Shown in pieces: positions 27,732-36,689 of a DNA stretch of 64,000 bases. A model generated the notes under the pieces. The model had not been told where the DNA came from. It made no database searches and worked only from the letters and a program-made list of their open reading frames with translations. The position numbers and the translations under genes were made by a program. The stretch comes from Chelatococcus composti (GTDB taxonomy: Bacteria; Pseudomonadota; Alphaproteobacteria; Rhizobiales; Beijerinckiaceae), in contig NZ_JACHEH010000003.1 in NCBI RefSeq assembly GCF_014201415.1, forward strand, positions 62,001 to 126,000, read 5' to 3'. How positions within the stretch are numbered: the stretch's first letter is position 1; each line of letters opens with the position of its first letter.

Positions 27732-29153
27732 TCAGGCGGCGCGGTCGGCAAGGCCGGGGAAGAGATAGGTCCGGCCCGACGCATAGTCGTAGTCCGGGTT
27801 CTCCCAGGCGATCATCTTGCCGGGGTTGAGCAGGCCGCGCGGGTCAGCCTCGCGCTTGAAGGCGAGCTGCACGGCGTCGGTCTGTTTCATGCCCCCTTCC
27901 TCCAGCGTGTAGCGGTGCGGGTTGAAGACGGGCACGCCCATGTCCTCGTGGATGCGGATGATCTCCTCGAGGCGCTCCTCGCTGGTGAAGCGCACGAGCG
28001 GCAGGCCGAAGCAGGTGATCTTGCCATCGAAGCGGACGAATTCGAGATGCGCGATCACCTCGTCGCCGAAGTGCGCATGGACCTTCTCGACGAGCTCGAG
28101 CTGGTTCGGGAAGGGATAGAGCGTCTGCAGATAGGTGATGCTGGGGTCGACGCGCAGCGCGCGCAGGGTCGTGTGGTTCCAGGCGAGCTCGAAGGCCGGC
28201 GGCAGGCCGCGCAGCTCCTCCGGGCTTATCGCATCCTGGCGGAACAGCACCTCGGCCCCCGAGACGCGGCGGGTGAAGGCGAGGGTCGCGTCGAGCGCGT
28301 GCTCCGCCACCATGATGACGGCGATGTGCTTGTCGCGCGGCAGGAACTTCTGGTGGCGCAGGAAGACGTCGTGCGGCACCGGCGCGGCGATGACGGCGAG
28401 TTCCTTCAGCAGCAGGCCGTCCTGCTCGCCGAGCGCGTTGGCATAGGCCGCCGCCTCCGCCAGCGTGTTAAAGCCGACGATGAGGTCGACCCAGGTATAG
28501 GCTGGCGCCAGCGGCACGGAGACCTCCGTGATGATGCCGTTGGTGCCGTAGGCATGGGCCACCTTGTGCAGGTCGTCGCCGGTGAGCGTCAGGATGCGCG
28601 GGGTCGCCTCCATGGTCGCGACCTTGAGCGACAGGATGTTGCCTGCGTCGCGCAGGCCGCCCCAGCGGATGGAGCCGACGCCGCCCGAGCCGCCGGCGAT
28701 GAAGCCGCCGAGCGAGGCCGTTGCGTAGGTGGAGGGAAAGAGGCGCAGCTCCTGGCCCGAATGCGGGCGGGTCTGCCGGTCGATCTTGGCGAGCATGGCG
28801 CCAGGTTCGGCCACGAGGCGCCCGAGGCCGATCTCCTTGACCTTGTCCATGCCGGACATGTCGAGAATGATGCCGCCCGAGAGGGGCATCGCCTGGCCGT
28901 AATTGCCCGTGCCGGTGCCGCGCGGCGTGACGGGGATGCCGAGCTCGTAGGCGGCGGCGAGCACGCGCAGCACCTCGCCCTCGTTCGCAGGCGAGACGAG
29001 GATGTCGCCGGTCACGTTCTCGAGCTGGCGCTTGAGTGTGGGCGAATACCAGTAGAAATCGCGACTCTTCTGGCGGACGAGGGCCGGGTTTTCCTCCGTC
29101 TTGATACCTTCGATGCGGGTCTTGAGCCCCTCGATGTCGTAGCGGTGGGTCAT
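27732..29153 (-). CDS. FAD-binding oxidase (FAD_binding_4 / glycolate oxidase subunit-like)
   Basis: 473-residue flavoprotein of the VAO/PCMH family. It has the FAD-binding segment VSPANEGEVLRVLAAAYELGIPVTPRGTGTG with GNYGQAMPLSGG, and FPSTYATASLGGFIAGGSGGVGSIRWG (about 130-155). The C-terminal end GLLNPGKMIAWENP is the usual GlcD/D-lactate dehydrogenase closure. The start overlaps the amidohydrolase stop by ATGA. It likely oxidises a 2-hydroxy acid or related metabolite formed in this pathway; the substrate cannot be read. Confidence 0.9.
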   Translation of the reverse strand: MTHRYDIEGLKTRIEGIKTEENPALVRQKSRDFYWYSPTLKRQLENVTGDILVSPANEGEVLRVLAAAYELGIPVTPRGTGTGNYGQAMPLSGGIILDMSGMDKVKEIGLGRLVAEPGAMLAKIDRQTRPHSGQELRLFPSTYATASLGGFIAGGSGGVGSIRWGGLRDAGNILSLKVATMEATPRILTLTGDDLHKVAHAYGTNGIITEVSVPLAPAYTWVDLIVGFNTLAEAAAYANALGEQDGLLLKELAVIAAPVPHDVFLRHQKFLPRDKHIAVIMVAEHALDATLAFTRRVSGAEVLFRQDAISPEELRGLPPAFELAWNHTTLRALRVDPSITYLQTLYPFPNQLELVEKVHAHFGDEVIAHLEFVRFDGKITCFGLPLVRFTSEERLEEIIRIHEDMGVPVFNPHRYTLEEGGMKQTDAVQLAFKREADPRGLLNPGKMIAWENPDYDYASGRTYLFPGLADRAA

Positions 29154-30526
29154 CGGTCCTGTTGTCCCTCTTGTTGCGCTGCGACCAGCCGGTCGAGTTC
29201 GCGATAGTCCGGCAAGGTCTCGTCGATGGTCCGCCCACCCACGACGACCACGCGGTCGGCCTGTGGTCGTGCCAGAAGTTCCGTCCAGCTGCGCGCCCGC
29301 GTCAATATGAAGTCGGCAGCGCCACCCTCGGAGAGACGGCCGGCGTCGGCAAGACGCATCACGGCCGCCGGTGTCGTCGTCACCGCAGCGATCCAGTTGT
29401 CGTCGCTGTGGTCGAGGTGGGCGATGCGCGTTGCCTCGCGGAAGACCTCGATCATGTCGAGGTCGCCGTAGGCGTAGAAGGGATCGCGCGTATTGTCGCT
29501 CGCCACCATCACCGGCACTCCCGCCGCTTTCAGCTCGTGCAGCGGCGCGACACCGCGCCAGCGCGGCGTGCGGCCCGGCCGACGGTCCTGCAGGTACATG
29601 TTGCACATCGGCAGCGAGACGACGGCGATGCCGGCCTCGCCGAGCTTGTCGATGACACGTGCGGCATCGGCCTCGTCCTGTAGCGCGAGCGAGCAGCAGT
29701 GACCGGCGAGGATGCGGCCCTGGAAGCGGTGGCGCAGGGCAGCGTCGGCGATGCGCTCAAGGCTGCGCGCCTCGGGCGCGTCACTCTCGTCGACGTGGAA
29801 GTCAAGGTCGAGGCCGTTGGCTGCCGCGGCCATGAAGATGCGGTCGAGCGCCAGGTCGAGCGCGGCGTCTGGCGCAGCTCCCAGAAAGGTAACGCCGCCG
29901 AGGACGCCGCCGTGGCGGGCGACCGTGGAGACGATGTCACGGAACTGCGGCTCGTCGTTGGTGACGATGTCACAGGTGAAAAGGGCGGTGGCCTGCAAAG
30001 TGATGCGCCCCTTCCACGCCTCGCGCATCTCGGCGAAGACCGGCCAGGAGATGGCGGTCTGCGGCCCGAGGGAATCGAGGTGCGTGCGCACGGCACAGGT
30101 GCCGTGGGCGAAGGCCGCGCGCAGCGAAAAGTCCATGCGTGCGGCAACGTCTTCGGCGCTCCAGAAGGCGACCCGGTCGCGCCCGGCGCTGTGGAGCGCG
30201 CCCATGAAGGTGCCGTCGGGGTTCGGCGAGCGCGGCCAGATGTGGCCCTTGTCGAGGTGGGTGTGCACGTCGACAAGGCGCGGCAGGACGATGCCGCCGT
30301 CGAGGTCGATGCGGACGGGGACGGCAGACGCCTCGGACGGAGCGTCCGGACCGCCCCCTTGAGGCACGATGCGCGTGATACGGCCTCGCGCCACGTGGAT
30401 GTCGCAGCGCACGAGCCCTTCCACGGCGCCGCGCGCGGCCTCCGGCGGCAGCACGGCTGCCGGCACGGTCGCATCGGCGAGCACATAGACCGGGGTGTCG
30501 GGAAGCGAAATAAAGCCGCGGCTCAT
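29150..30526 (-). CDS. amidohydrolase, cytosine deaminase-like (CodA type)
   Basis: 458-residue metal-dependent hydrolase of the CodA/AtzC group. Metal ligands are His88 and His90 in LVDVHTHLDKGH, the His in LDFHVDESDAPE, the His in LAGHCCSLA and the Asp in VASDNTRDPF; all are present. CodA deaminates cytosine, but relatives act on creatinine, isoguanine, N-isopropylammelide and similar amides. With an ABC importer, FAD oxidase, RidA and creatininase nearby, deamination of a small cyclic N-compound is the best inference. It starts one base after the permease stop and overlaps the FAD oxidase gene. Confidence 0.88.
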   Translation of the reverse strand: MSRGFISLPDTPVYVLADATVPAAVLPPEAARGAVEGLVRCDIHVARGRITRIVPQGGGPDAPSEASAVPVRIDLDGGIVLPRLVDVHTHLDKGHIWPRSPNPDGTFMGALHSAGRDRVAFWSAEDVAARMDFSLRAAFAHGTCAVRTHLDSLGPQTAISWPVFAEMREAWKGRITLQATALFTCDIVTNDEPQFRDIVSTVARHGGVLGGVTFLGAAPDAALDLALDRIFMAAAANGLDLDFHVDESDAPEARSLERIADAALRHRFQGRILAGHCCSLALQDEADAARVIDKLGEAGIAVVSLPMCNMYLQDRRPGRTPRWRGVAPLHELKAAGVPVMVASDNTRDPFYAYGDLDMIEVFREATRIAHLDHSDDNWIAAVTTTPAAVMRLADAGRLSEGGAADFILTRARSWTELLARPQADRVVVVGGRTIDETLPDYRELDRLVAAQQEGQQDR

Positions 30527-30527
30527 G

Positions 30528-31361
30528 TCATGCCTCCCGCCTGCGCGCGCTCTCGTGCCAGCGGTGCAGCAGGAGGTGGCTCAGCGCGGTGAAGATGAGG
30601 AAGATGAGGATGCCCGCCACCGAGATCAGGAAGAGGGCGGCGAACATGCGCGGGACGTTGAGCCGGTAGCCCGATTCGATGATGCGGAAGGCCAGGCCCG
30701 ACCCCTGGCCGGCTGTGCCGGCTGCTATCTCGGCCACGATGGCGCCGATCAGCGCCAGCCCTCCGCCGATGCGCAGCCCGCCGAGGAAATAGGGCAGGGC
30801 AGCCGGCAGGCGCAGGTAGACGAGTTGCTTGAAGCGCGAGGCGCCATAGAGGTCGAATAGATCGCGGAGGTTGTGGTCGGCCGAGGCCAGGCCGAGCGCG
30901 GTGTTCGACAGGATGGGGAAGAAGGCGACGAGGAAAGCGCACACCAGCACGGCCGTGCCGGGCTCGAGATAGATGAGCAGGAGCGGCGCGATGGCGACGA
31001 TGGGTGTCACCTGCAGAATGACCGCGAAGGGGAAGAACGACAGCTCGATCCAGCGCGACTGGGCGAAGAGGATGGCGAGCAGGACGCCCCCGACGACGGC
31101 CGCGAACAGCGCAAGGAACGTGATGCGCAGCGTCACGAGCAACGAGCCGAACAGCACCGGCCAGTCCTTGACCAGTGTTGCTGCGATCTGCGACGGCGCC
31201 GGCAGGATGTAGGGCGGGATCTCGTTGATCTGCACCACCGCCTCCCAGCCGGCGAGGGCAAGGACGAGGATAGCGACGGGCAGGAGGACGGAGGCAAGGC
31301 GCGCCGCATCGAAGCGGGCGGCGCCGGAGGCAGGGGGCGTATCGTCTGTCGAGGCGCTCAT
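30528..31361 (-). CDS. ABC transporter permease (SsuC/ThiX type)
   Basis: 277-residue inner-membrane protein with about six helices, first SVLLPVAILVLALAGWEAVV (about 25-44). The BPD_transp_1 docking loop appears as LRDLFDLYGASRFKQLVYLRLPAALPYFLGGLRI. The start at 31361 is favoured as the family N-terminus; an upstream ATG lacks similarity. The gene lies ten bases after the ATPase gene and one base before the amidohydrolase gene, a tight operon. Confidence 0.92.
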   Translation of the reverse strand: MSASTDDTPPASGAARFDAARLASVLLPVAILVLALAGWEAVVQINEIPPYILPAPSQIAATLVKDWPVLFGSLLVTLRITFLALFAAVVGGVLLAILFAQSRWIELSFFPFAVILQVTPIVAIAPLLLIYLEPGTAVLVCAFLVAFFPILSNTALGLASADHNLRDLFDLYGASRFKQLVYLRLPAALPYFLGGLRIGGGLALIGAIVAEIAAGTAGQGSGLAFRIIESGYRLNVPRMFAALFLISVAGILIFLIFTALSHLLLHRWHESARRREA

Positions 31362-31371
31362 CGTGGCCTTG

Positions 31372-32178
31372 CTAGAGATGGTCGTCGGGCGCCATGGCAC
31401 CGTGCAGGGCCGCCGATGCCTCGCGGCACAGCTCGGCATAGCGCGGCGTGGAGCGAAAGCTGTCGCTTCGCGGCATCGGCACGTCGACGTCGATGGTCGA
31501 GATGACGCGTCCGGGCCGGGCCGCCATCACCACGATGCGGCTCGACAAGTAGACACTCTCGTAGACCGAGTGGGTGACGAAGACCACGGTGCAGCCGAGC
31601 TCCGCCTTGAGGCGCAAGAGGTCGTCGTTCAGCTTGAAACGGGTGATCTCGTCGAGCGCCGCAAACGGCTCGTCCATGAGGAGGATGGCGGGCTTCGTCG
31701 CGAGCGCGCGGGCGATGGAGACGCGCATCTTCATGCCGCCGGACAGTTCCCGCGGGTAGGCGTCGGCGAAGGCTGCAAGGCCGACGAGCGCGAGGCTGTC
31801 GCGGATGGTGGCATCCGCCTTGGCCCGCGACACGCCCTTGAGGCGCAGGGGCAGCCAGACGTTGTCGGCCACCGTCGCCCAGGGCATGAGCGTCGGCTCC
31901 TGGAAGACGAAGCCGATGTTGCCGCGGCGCTCGCCGGGATCATGGCTGGCGATGGAAACCCGGCCGCGGCTCGGCCGGCCGAGGCCCGCCATCAGGCGCA
32001 GGGCCGTCGACTTGCCGCAGCCCGAAGGCCCGAGCAGCGACAGGAACTCGCCCGGAAAGACGTCGAGATCGAGGTTCTCGAGCGCCACGGTGCCGTTGGA
32101 GAACGTCTTGCCCACTCCCCGCAGGGACACGACCGGCTCCCGGTCCGCGAGGGTGGGTGACAGCGAAGCGAGCGTCAT
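31372..32178 (-). CDS. ABC transporter ATP-binding protein (SsuB/TauB/ThiZ type)
   Basis: 268-residue ATPase for small-molecule uptake. Walker [12 protein letters not shown]-loop FVFQEPTLMPW, signature LSGGMKMRVSIARALA, Walker B ILLMDEPFAALDE and the switch His in VFVTHSVYES are all seen. LSGGM and the short C-terminus fit the nitrate/sulfonate/taurine/HMP group. The second Met of the frame (32178) is chosen as start; 32205 is the alternative. It lies 147 bases downstream of the binding-protein gene. Confidence 0.93.
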   Translation of the reverse strand: MTLASLSPTLADREPVVSLRGVGKTFSNGTVALENLDLDVFPGEFLSLLGPSGCGKSTALRLMAGLGRPSRGRVSIASHDPGERRGNIGFVFQEPTLMPWATVADNVWLPLRLKGVSRAKADATIRDSLALVGLAAFADAYPRELSGGMKMRVSIARALATKPAILLMDEPFAALDEITRFKLNDDLLRLKAELGCTVVFVTHSVYESVYLSSRIVVMAARPGRVISTIDVDVPMPRSDSFRSTPRYAELCREASAALHGAMAPDDHL

Positions 32179-32325
32179 TGGATATCGAGCATCGTGGGGT
32201 CTCACGCGCCGGGCGGCGGGGCGGGCATTCGCCCCGCGTCAGCCGCGCCAGTGGTTGCATTTTGCTCCCCGGCGCGTCAACCGCTCCGGGGAAGCGCCTG
32301 TCGCCTCCGGCAGCTTGCCGGTCCC

Positions 32326-33327
32326 TCAGTTCCTGGGACGCAGGTCGAGGCCGACGCCCTTGTTGACGAACTGGAGGGTGTAGCTCTTCTTGTAGTCGAG
32401 ATCCGCCGGCACGACGCCGGCCTTCACCATCTTGTCGAAGAAGTCCTTCATGCGCTCGTCGGTCATCGCACCGATGCCCTTCTCGAGCGCATCACCCGAA
32501 TCGACGATGCCGTATTCCTTTATCTTGGCGATGGAATAGGCGATCTGCTCGTCGGTCATCTCCGGGTTGTCGCGCTTGATGGCCTCGTTCGCCTTTGTGT
32601 TGTCGCCATAGAGATAGTTGTACCAGCCGATGGCCGAGGCATCGACGAAGCGCTGCACGAGATCGGGGTTCTTCTCCACAAGGTCGAGACGCGTCTCCAC
32701 GGTCGTGGCGTAGGTCGAGAAGCCGTAGTCGGCGAGCAGGAAGACGTTGGGCTTGAAGCCCGCCTCGCGCTCCACGGCGAGCGGCTCGGACGTGAGGTAG
32801 CCCTGCTGGCCCGAGTTCTTGTCGGCGATGAACGGGGCGGCGTTGAAGTTGTAGGGACGGACCTGGCTCTCCTTGAAGCCGTACTGACTGACCATCCACT
32901 GGTAGAAGGAGGCGAGGCCTTCCTTGGAGATGAACAGCGTCGCCTTCTTCAGGTCTTCCCACTTGTCGAGCCCGGGATGGGAGATGATGACCTGCGGATC
33001 CTTCTGGAAATGCGCGGCGACGACGATGGTCGGGATGTTCTCCTGCACGGCCGAGAAGGCCTGGATCATGTTACCGCCCATGTAGAAGTCGAGCTTGCCG
33101 ACCGGCAGCAGCATGCGGTTGTTGGACTGCGGCCCGCCGGGGACGATCTCCACGTCGAGCCCGTATTTCGCATAGGTGCCGTCGACGAGAGCCTGGTAGT
33201 AGCCGCCGTGCTCGGCCTGTGCGACCCAGTTGGTGCCGAAGCGGACCTTGTCGAGCGCCTCGGCGCCCGTCGCCGCGAGCATCGCCAAGGCGGTCACGCC
33301 CGCCGCCAGTGCCTTTGAACCGATCAT
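32326..33327 (-). CDS. ABC transporter substrate-binding protein (NMT1/ThiY-like)
   Basis: 333-residue periplasmic protein. Signal MIGSKALAAGVTALAMLAATG with a cut near AEA-LD (about 24). GGGAGG is well placed before the ATG at 33327. The mature N-terminus VRFGTNWVAQAEHGGYYQAL is characteristic of the NMT1/ThiY group, whose members bind hydroxymethylpyrimidine precursors, sulfonates or aromatic acids. It heads the minus-strand importer-amidohydrolase operon; RidA is divergent across a 224-base gap. Confidence 0.92.
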   Translation of the reverse strand: MIGSKALAAGVTALAMLAATGAEALDKVRFGTNWVAQAEHGGYYQALVDGTYAKYGLDVEIVPGGPQSNNRMLLPVGKLDFYMGGNMIQAFSAVQENIPTIVVAAHFQKDPQVIISHPGLDKWEDLKKATLFISKEGLASFYQWMVSQYGFKESQVRPYNFNAAPFIADKNSGQQGYLTSEPLAVEREAGFKPNVFLLADYGFSTYATTVETRLDLVEKNPDLVQRFVDASAIGWYNYLYGDNTKANEAIKRDNPEMTDEQIAYSIAKIKEYGIVDSGDALEKGIGAMTDERMKDFFDKMVKAGVVPADLDYKKSYTLQFVNKGVGLDLRPRN

Positions 33328-33551
33328 GCGCTGCCTCCCTCTTGCGCAGCCTGTGAAACGCAGGCGCCAGTTGTGCGATGCTCGCGCGAGTCTTGGCAAG
33401 ATTCACAACGGCGACCCCCGCCGGCGCTGGCAAGACCCGTGCCGGAGCGCGCCTTCCACCGCTGCATGGCGATCTTCGCCATTCGGACGTTGCCGCGACG
33501 CGCACTGTCCGCGATGGTGTGACAGCCATCCGAGCACGGGACGGATCAGCA

Positions 33552-33941
33552 ATGAACAAGGCCCACAGCCCGGCGGCCGTCCGCCGCCCCTTCGCCCGCT
33601 ACAGCCATGCCGTCGAGGTCGAGGCCGGCAGCCGCATGCTGTTCGCCTCCGGCCAGCTCGGCATCAGCGTCAACGACGAGGTGCCGGAGGATGCCGGCGC
33701 CCAGGCCGAGCTGTGCTTCCGCGCCCTCGGCGCGATTCTCGCCGAGGCGGACATGGATTTCGGCGATGTGGTGCGCATCAACGCCTATGTCACCGACCGG
33801 GCCTACATGAAACCCTACATGGAGGTGCGCGACCGCTTCGTGCGCGAACCACCGCCGGCCTCCACGCTGATGATCGTCTCCGGCTTCACGCGCGAGGAAT
33901 TCAAGGTGGAGGTGGAGATCATCGCCGCCGCCAAGGGCTGA
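33552..33941 (+). CDS. RidA family protein (enamine/imine deaminase)
   Basis: 129 residues, the normal size of the YjgF/YER057c/UK114 family. Typical motifs are LFASGQLGISVNDEVPED, DVVRINAYVTDRAYMKPYMEVR and PPASTLMIVSGFTREEFKVEVEIIAA; the family Arg that binds the substrate carboxylate is replaced by other residues near STLMIV, so this may be a non-archetypal Rid subgroup. Located divergently to the ABC operon, it likely hydrolyses reactive enamines/imines or aminoacrylates arising during N-compound breakdown. Confidence 0.87.
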   Translation: MNKAHSPAAVRRPFARYSHAVEVEAGSRMLFASGQLGISVNDEVPEDAGAQAELCFRALGAILAEADMDFGDVVRINAYVTDRAYMKPYMEVRDRFVREPPPASTLMIVSGFTREEFKVEVEIIAAAKG

Positions 33942-34006
33942 CAGCCGGCCGCCCGGCCGCGATGAGGCCCGGAAGGCCCACCTTCTTCATGCCGAGGATC
34001 TGCCGC

Positions 34007-34801
34007 ATGTTTCCCTCCCGCTACTGGATCGACCTGACGAGCGAGGACTTTCGCCGGCTGCCGATGGGCGAGGCCATCGCCGTGCTGCCCGTTGCCGCGG
34101 TCGAGCAGCACGGCCCGCACCTGCCGGTCGGCGTCGACACCCACATCATGCGGGGCTATCTCGATGCGGTGATCGAGCGCCTGCCGGATGACCTGCCCGT
34201 GCTCTTCCTGCCGGTGCAGGCGGTCGGCAAGTCGAACGAGCATCTCGCCTATCCGGGCACGCTCACACTCTCGGCCGAGACGGCCATCCGGGCCTGGACG
34301 GAGATCGGCCAGAGCGTTGCCCGCGCCGGCTGCCGCAAGCTCGTCATTGTCAATTCGCACGGCGGCAATGTCGCCGTCATCGAGATCGTGGCGCGCGAGC
34401 TGCGCATTGCCTGCGACATGCTGGTGGTCGCGGCCTCGTGGCACCGCTTCGGCTATCCCGACCTTTTCGATGCGCGGGAGTTGCGGCACGGCATCCATGC
34501 CGGCGAGGTGGAGACATCATTGATGCTCGCCTTCCGGCCCGACACCGTGCACATGGACAAGGCCGAGAACTTCGAGCCGCGCTCGGTCGCCATGGAGCAG
34601 CGTTACCGCCACATCGGCATCGGCACGTCCACGTCCTTCGGCTGGATGAGCCAGGATCTTCACGCGGCCGGCGCCATGGGCGATGCTGCGAGCGCCAGCC
34701 GGGAGAAGGGCGAGGCCGCGGCCGCCTACGGCGCCGAGGCTTTCATCGCCCTGTTGCGCGAGGTGGCGGATTGCCCGCCGCCGCAGCTGTGGCGCAGGTG
34801 A
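34007..34801 (+). CDS. creatininase family protein
   Basis: 264-residue metal-dependent amidohydrolase. Ligand motifs are VEQHGPHLPVGVDTH (Glu33, His35, Asp44), VNSHGGN, and the Glu in HAGEVETS. The family includes creatinine amidohydrolase and mycofactocin/FAPy-type hydrolases, so the substrate is some cyclic or linear amide. The start could be 33989 instead of 34007; GAGG precedes the latter. It lies 65 bases after RidA on the same strand, adding a second hydrolase to the cluster. Confidence 0.88.
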   Translation: MFPSRYWIDLTSEDFRRLPMGEAIAVLPVAAVEQHGPHLPVGVDTHIMRGYLDAVIERLPDDLPVLFLPVQAVGKSNEHLAYPGTLTLSAETAIRAWTEIGQSVARAGCRKLVIVNSHGGNVAVIEIVARELRIACDMLVVAASWHRFGYPDLFDARELRHGIHAGEVETSLMLAFRPDTVHMDKAENFEPRSVAMEQRYRHIGIGTSTSFGWMSQDLHAAGAMGDAASASREKGEAAAAYGAEAFIALLREVADCPPPQLWRR

Positions 34802-34814
34802 GGGCATCAAGCCC

Positions 34815-36392
34815 TCACTGGCTCGACCAGGGATAGATCCAGGTCTCCGTCAGGGCCTTTCCGCCCGCGCGCAGGAAGGCGCGCACGTCGCCCGTCTGGC
34901 CCTCTGGCGCCTCGATGTCGATGGAGGCGCGGAAGCCGCCGATGGCCGGGTTCGGCAGTACGAAGGCACGCGTGACCTGGCCGGCGGAGACGCTGGCGTC
35001 GACCTGCACGAGTTGCGGATCGGAGAGATAGTAGGGCAGATCGTCGCCGTTGAAGTCGACGAGGTAGCGCCGCGCGCCGGCCGGCACGGGCTCGTCCGAG
35101 CCGTGCGCCTTCGGCAGGGTGACGAAGGTGTTCAGCACCTTGCCGCCCGGGTGCATCTCCGTCTCCCGGTCGAGGGCTGTGATGCGGTAGCCGTAGGTCA
35201 GCTCCTGCCCCCGCTCGGGCGTCTGCCGCGGGATCCACGAGGCGACGATGTTGTCGTTGGTCTCGTCGCCCGTCGGTAGCTCGACGAGCTCCACATGGCC
35301 CTCGCCCCAGTTGCCATGTGGCTCGATCCAGTAGCTCGGGCGCGTCTGGTAGTGCAGGTCGAGATCCTGATAGTGCGAGAACTGCCTGTCGCGCTGCATC
35401 AGGCCGAAGCCGCGCGGGTTGTTCTCGACGAAGGCGGAGATCGACGGACGCTGCGGATTGCGCAGGGGCCGCCAGATCCATTCGCCCGAGCCGGAGTGGA
35501 TGAGCAGCCCATCCGAATCATGCAGCTCGGGCCGGTAGCCCGAATCGCTGTGCCTGTCGTTCTCGCCGGAGAAGAACATCGACGTCAGCGGCGCGATGCC
35601 GAGCTTGGGAATGCTCGTGCGCGGGAACAGCGTCGCCGTCACGTCGAGCACGCTCTGCGCCGCAGGATAGAGGTGGAACTGGAAGGCGCCCGTAATCGAG
35701 GGGCTGTCGAGCAGGGCGTAAATTGTAGCGCGCTCGGCGTCGGGCGCCGGGGTCTCGATCCAGAACTCGCGGAAGACCGGAAACTCCTCGGGATCCCCGC
35801 CTGCGTTGATGGCCAGCCCGCGCGCCGAAAGGCCATAATGCTGCCCGCGGCCGAGAAAGCGGAAGTAGCTCGCGCCGAGGAAGGAGATGGCCTCGTCGAA
35901 CACCTGCGGCTTGTTGAGTGGATAGTGCAGGCGGAAACCCGCGAAGCCCGTGTTCACCGGCAGCGGCTTGTCGAGCTTGGTGCGGCCGTAGTCGAACATC
36001 TGGGCCGAGAAGGGTACCGGAGTCGGCACGCCCTCGCGAATCACGTTGATCGTCACCGGCTGGCGGAAGAGGAAGCCGGGATGAAAGAGCTGCATGCGGA
36101 AGGGGCTGCCGCTCTGGGCGAACAGGGCCTTGTCCGGCCGGAAGCGAATGTCGCGATAGGCGTCGAAATCGAGCTTGGCGAGCATGTCCTCCACCGTGCT
36201 CGTCGGACGCTCGTAGGGCAGAGAGCTGAGGTCTCGCGCACGGCGAATGACGTCCTCGTAGCCGAAGGGAGGGCGAGCCTGCGGACCGCGGATGGCGGGG
36301 TCGACCTGCTGGGCGACACCGGCCCGCGGCAGGGAAGCGGCGGCGGTGGCCGTTGCGGCGAGCTTCAGGAATATGCGTCGGTCGATCGTCAT
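34815..36392 (-). CDS. glucan biosynthesis protein (OpgG/OpgD, MdoG family)
   Basis: 525-residue periplasmic protein with a Tat signal, DRRIFLKLAATATAAASLP, cut near residue 28. Sequence motifs of MdoG proteins are found throughout: FGYEDVIRRARDLSSLPYE, YRDIRFRPDKALF, FLGASYFRFLGRGQHYGLSARGLAI, PLTSMFFSGEN, DSDGLLIHSGSGEW and SYWIEPHGNWGEGHVELVELPT. It acts on the backbone of osmoregulated periplasmic glucans. The usual partner glucosyltransferase OpgH is not in the window. Tat export and the missing partner make OpgD-like more likely than OpgG. Confidence 0.92.
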   Translation of the reverse strand: MTIDRRIFLKLAATATAAASLPRAGVAQQVDPAIRGPQARPPFGYEDVIRRARDLSSLPYERPTSTVEDMLAKLDFDAYRDIRFRPDKALFAQSGSPFRMQLFHPGFLFRQPVTINVIREGVPTPVPFSAQMFDYGRTKLDKPLPVNTGFAGFRLHYPLNKPQVFDEAISFLGASYFRFLGRGQHYGLSARGLAINAGGDPEEFPVFREFWIETPAPDAERATIYALLDSPSITGAFQFHLYPAAQSVLDVTATLFPRTSIPKLGIAPLTSMFFSGENDRHSDSGYRPELHDSDGLLIHSGSGEWIWRPLRNPQRPSISAFVENNPRGFGLMQRDRQFSHYQDLDLHYQTRPSYWIEPHGNWGEGHVELVELPTGDETNDNIVASWIPRQTPERGQELTYGYRITALDRETEMHPGGKVLNTFVTLPKAHGSDEPVPAGARRYLVDFNGDDLPYYLSDPQLVQVDASVSAGQVTRAFVLPNPAIGGFRASIDIEAPEGQTGDVRAFLRAGGKALTETWIYPWSSQ

Positions 36393-36544
36393 CTGCTTCG
36401 CTTGCGGGTTGAATCCCATTGGATGGGCGCTGGAACGGTGTCAGTCCCACCTTTAAGATCCCATCAATCCGCCCATGCGGCAGCATCAAGGCGGGGCTGC
36501 GTCCACCGCACGAAAATTTTCGTCATTTTGGCCTGCCGCAGGTC

Positions 36545-36573
36545 TTGAGAGAGACGGGCAAGGATACTATTAA
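36545..36573 (+). promoter_or_regulatory. sigma70-type promoter for the ornithine decarboxylase leader
   Basis: TTGAGA at 36545-36550 and TATTAA at 36568-36573 with exactly 17 bases between. Transcription would begin near 36580, about 395 bases before the decarboxylase start, leaving a long untranslated leader. The 580-base gap upstream of the decarboxylase holds no other credible gene. Confidence 0.7.
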
Positions 36574-36689
36574 ACGCATGCCCAATTTCGCACGTGCCTG
36601 TGGTCGCGTGCCGGTCGGTGGGCATCCGGACAAGAGGCCGGACAGCCGCCCGAAGCGCAGGCTTCGAACACTTGACTGGCAGCCGGAGG

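Noticed and set aside
27213-29207. A 664-codon plus-strand open frame opposite the FAD oxidase
   Set aside because: Antisense shadow of the recognised FAD oxidase and flavoprotein genes.
29154-29606. Upstream extension of the FAD oxidase into the amidohydrolase gene
   Set aside because: Overlaps the end of the amidohydrolase and lacks similarity; the ATGA overlap at 29150-29153 gives the natural start.
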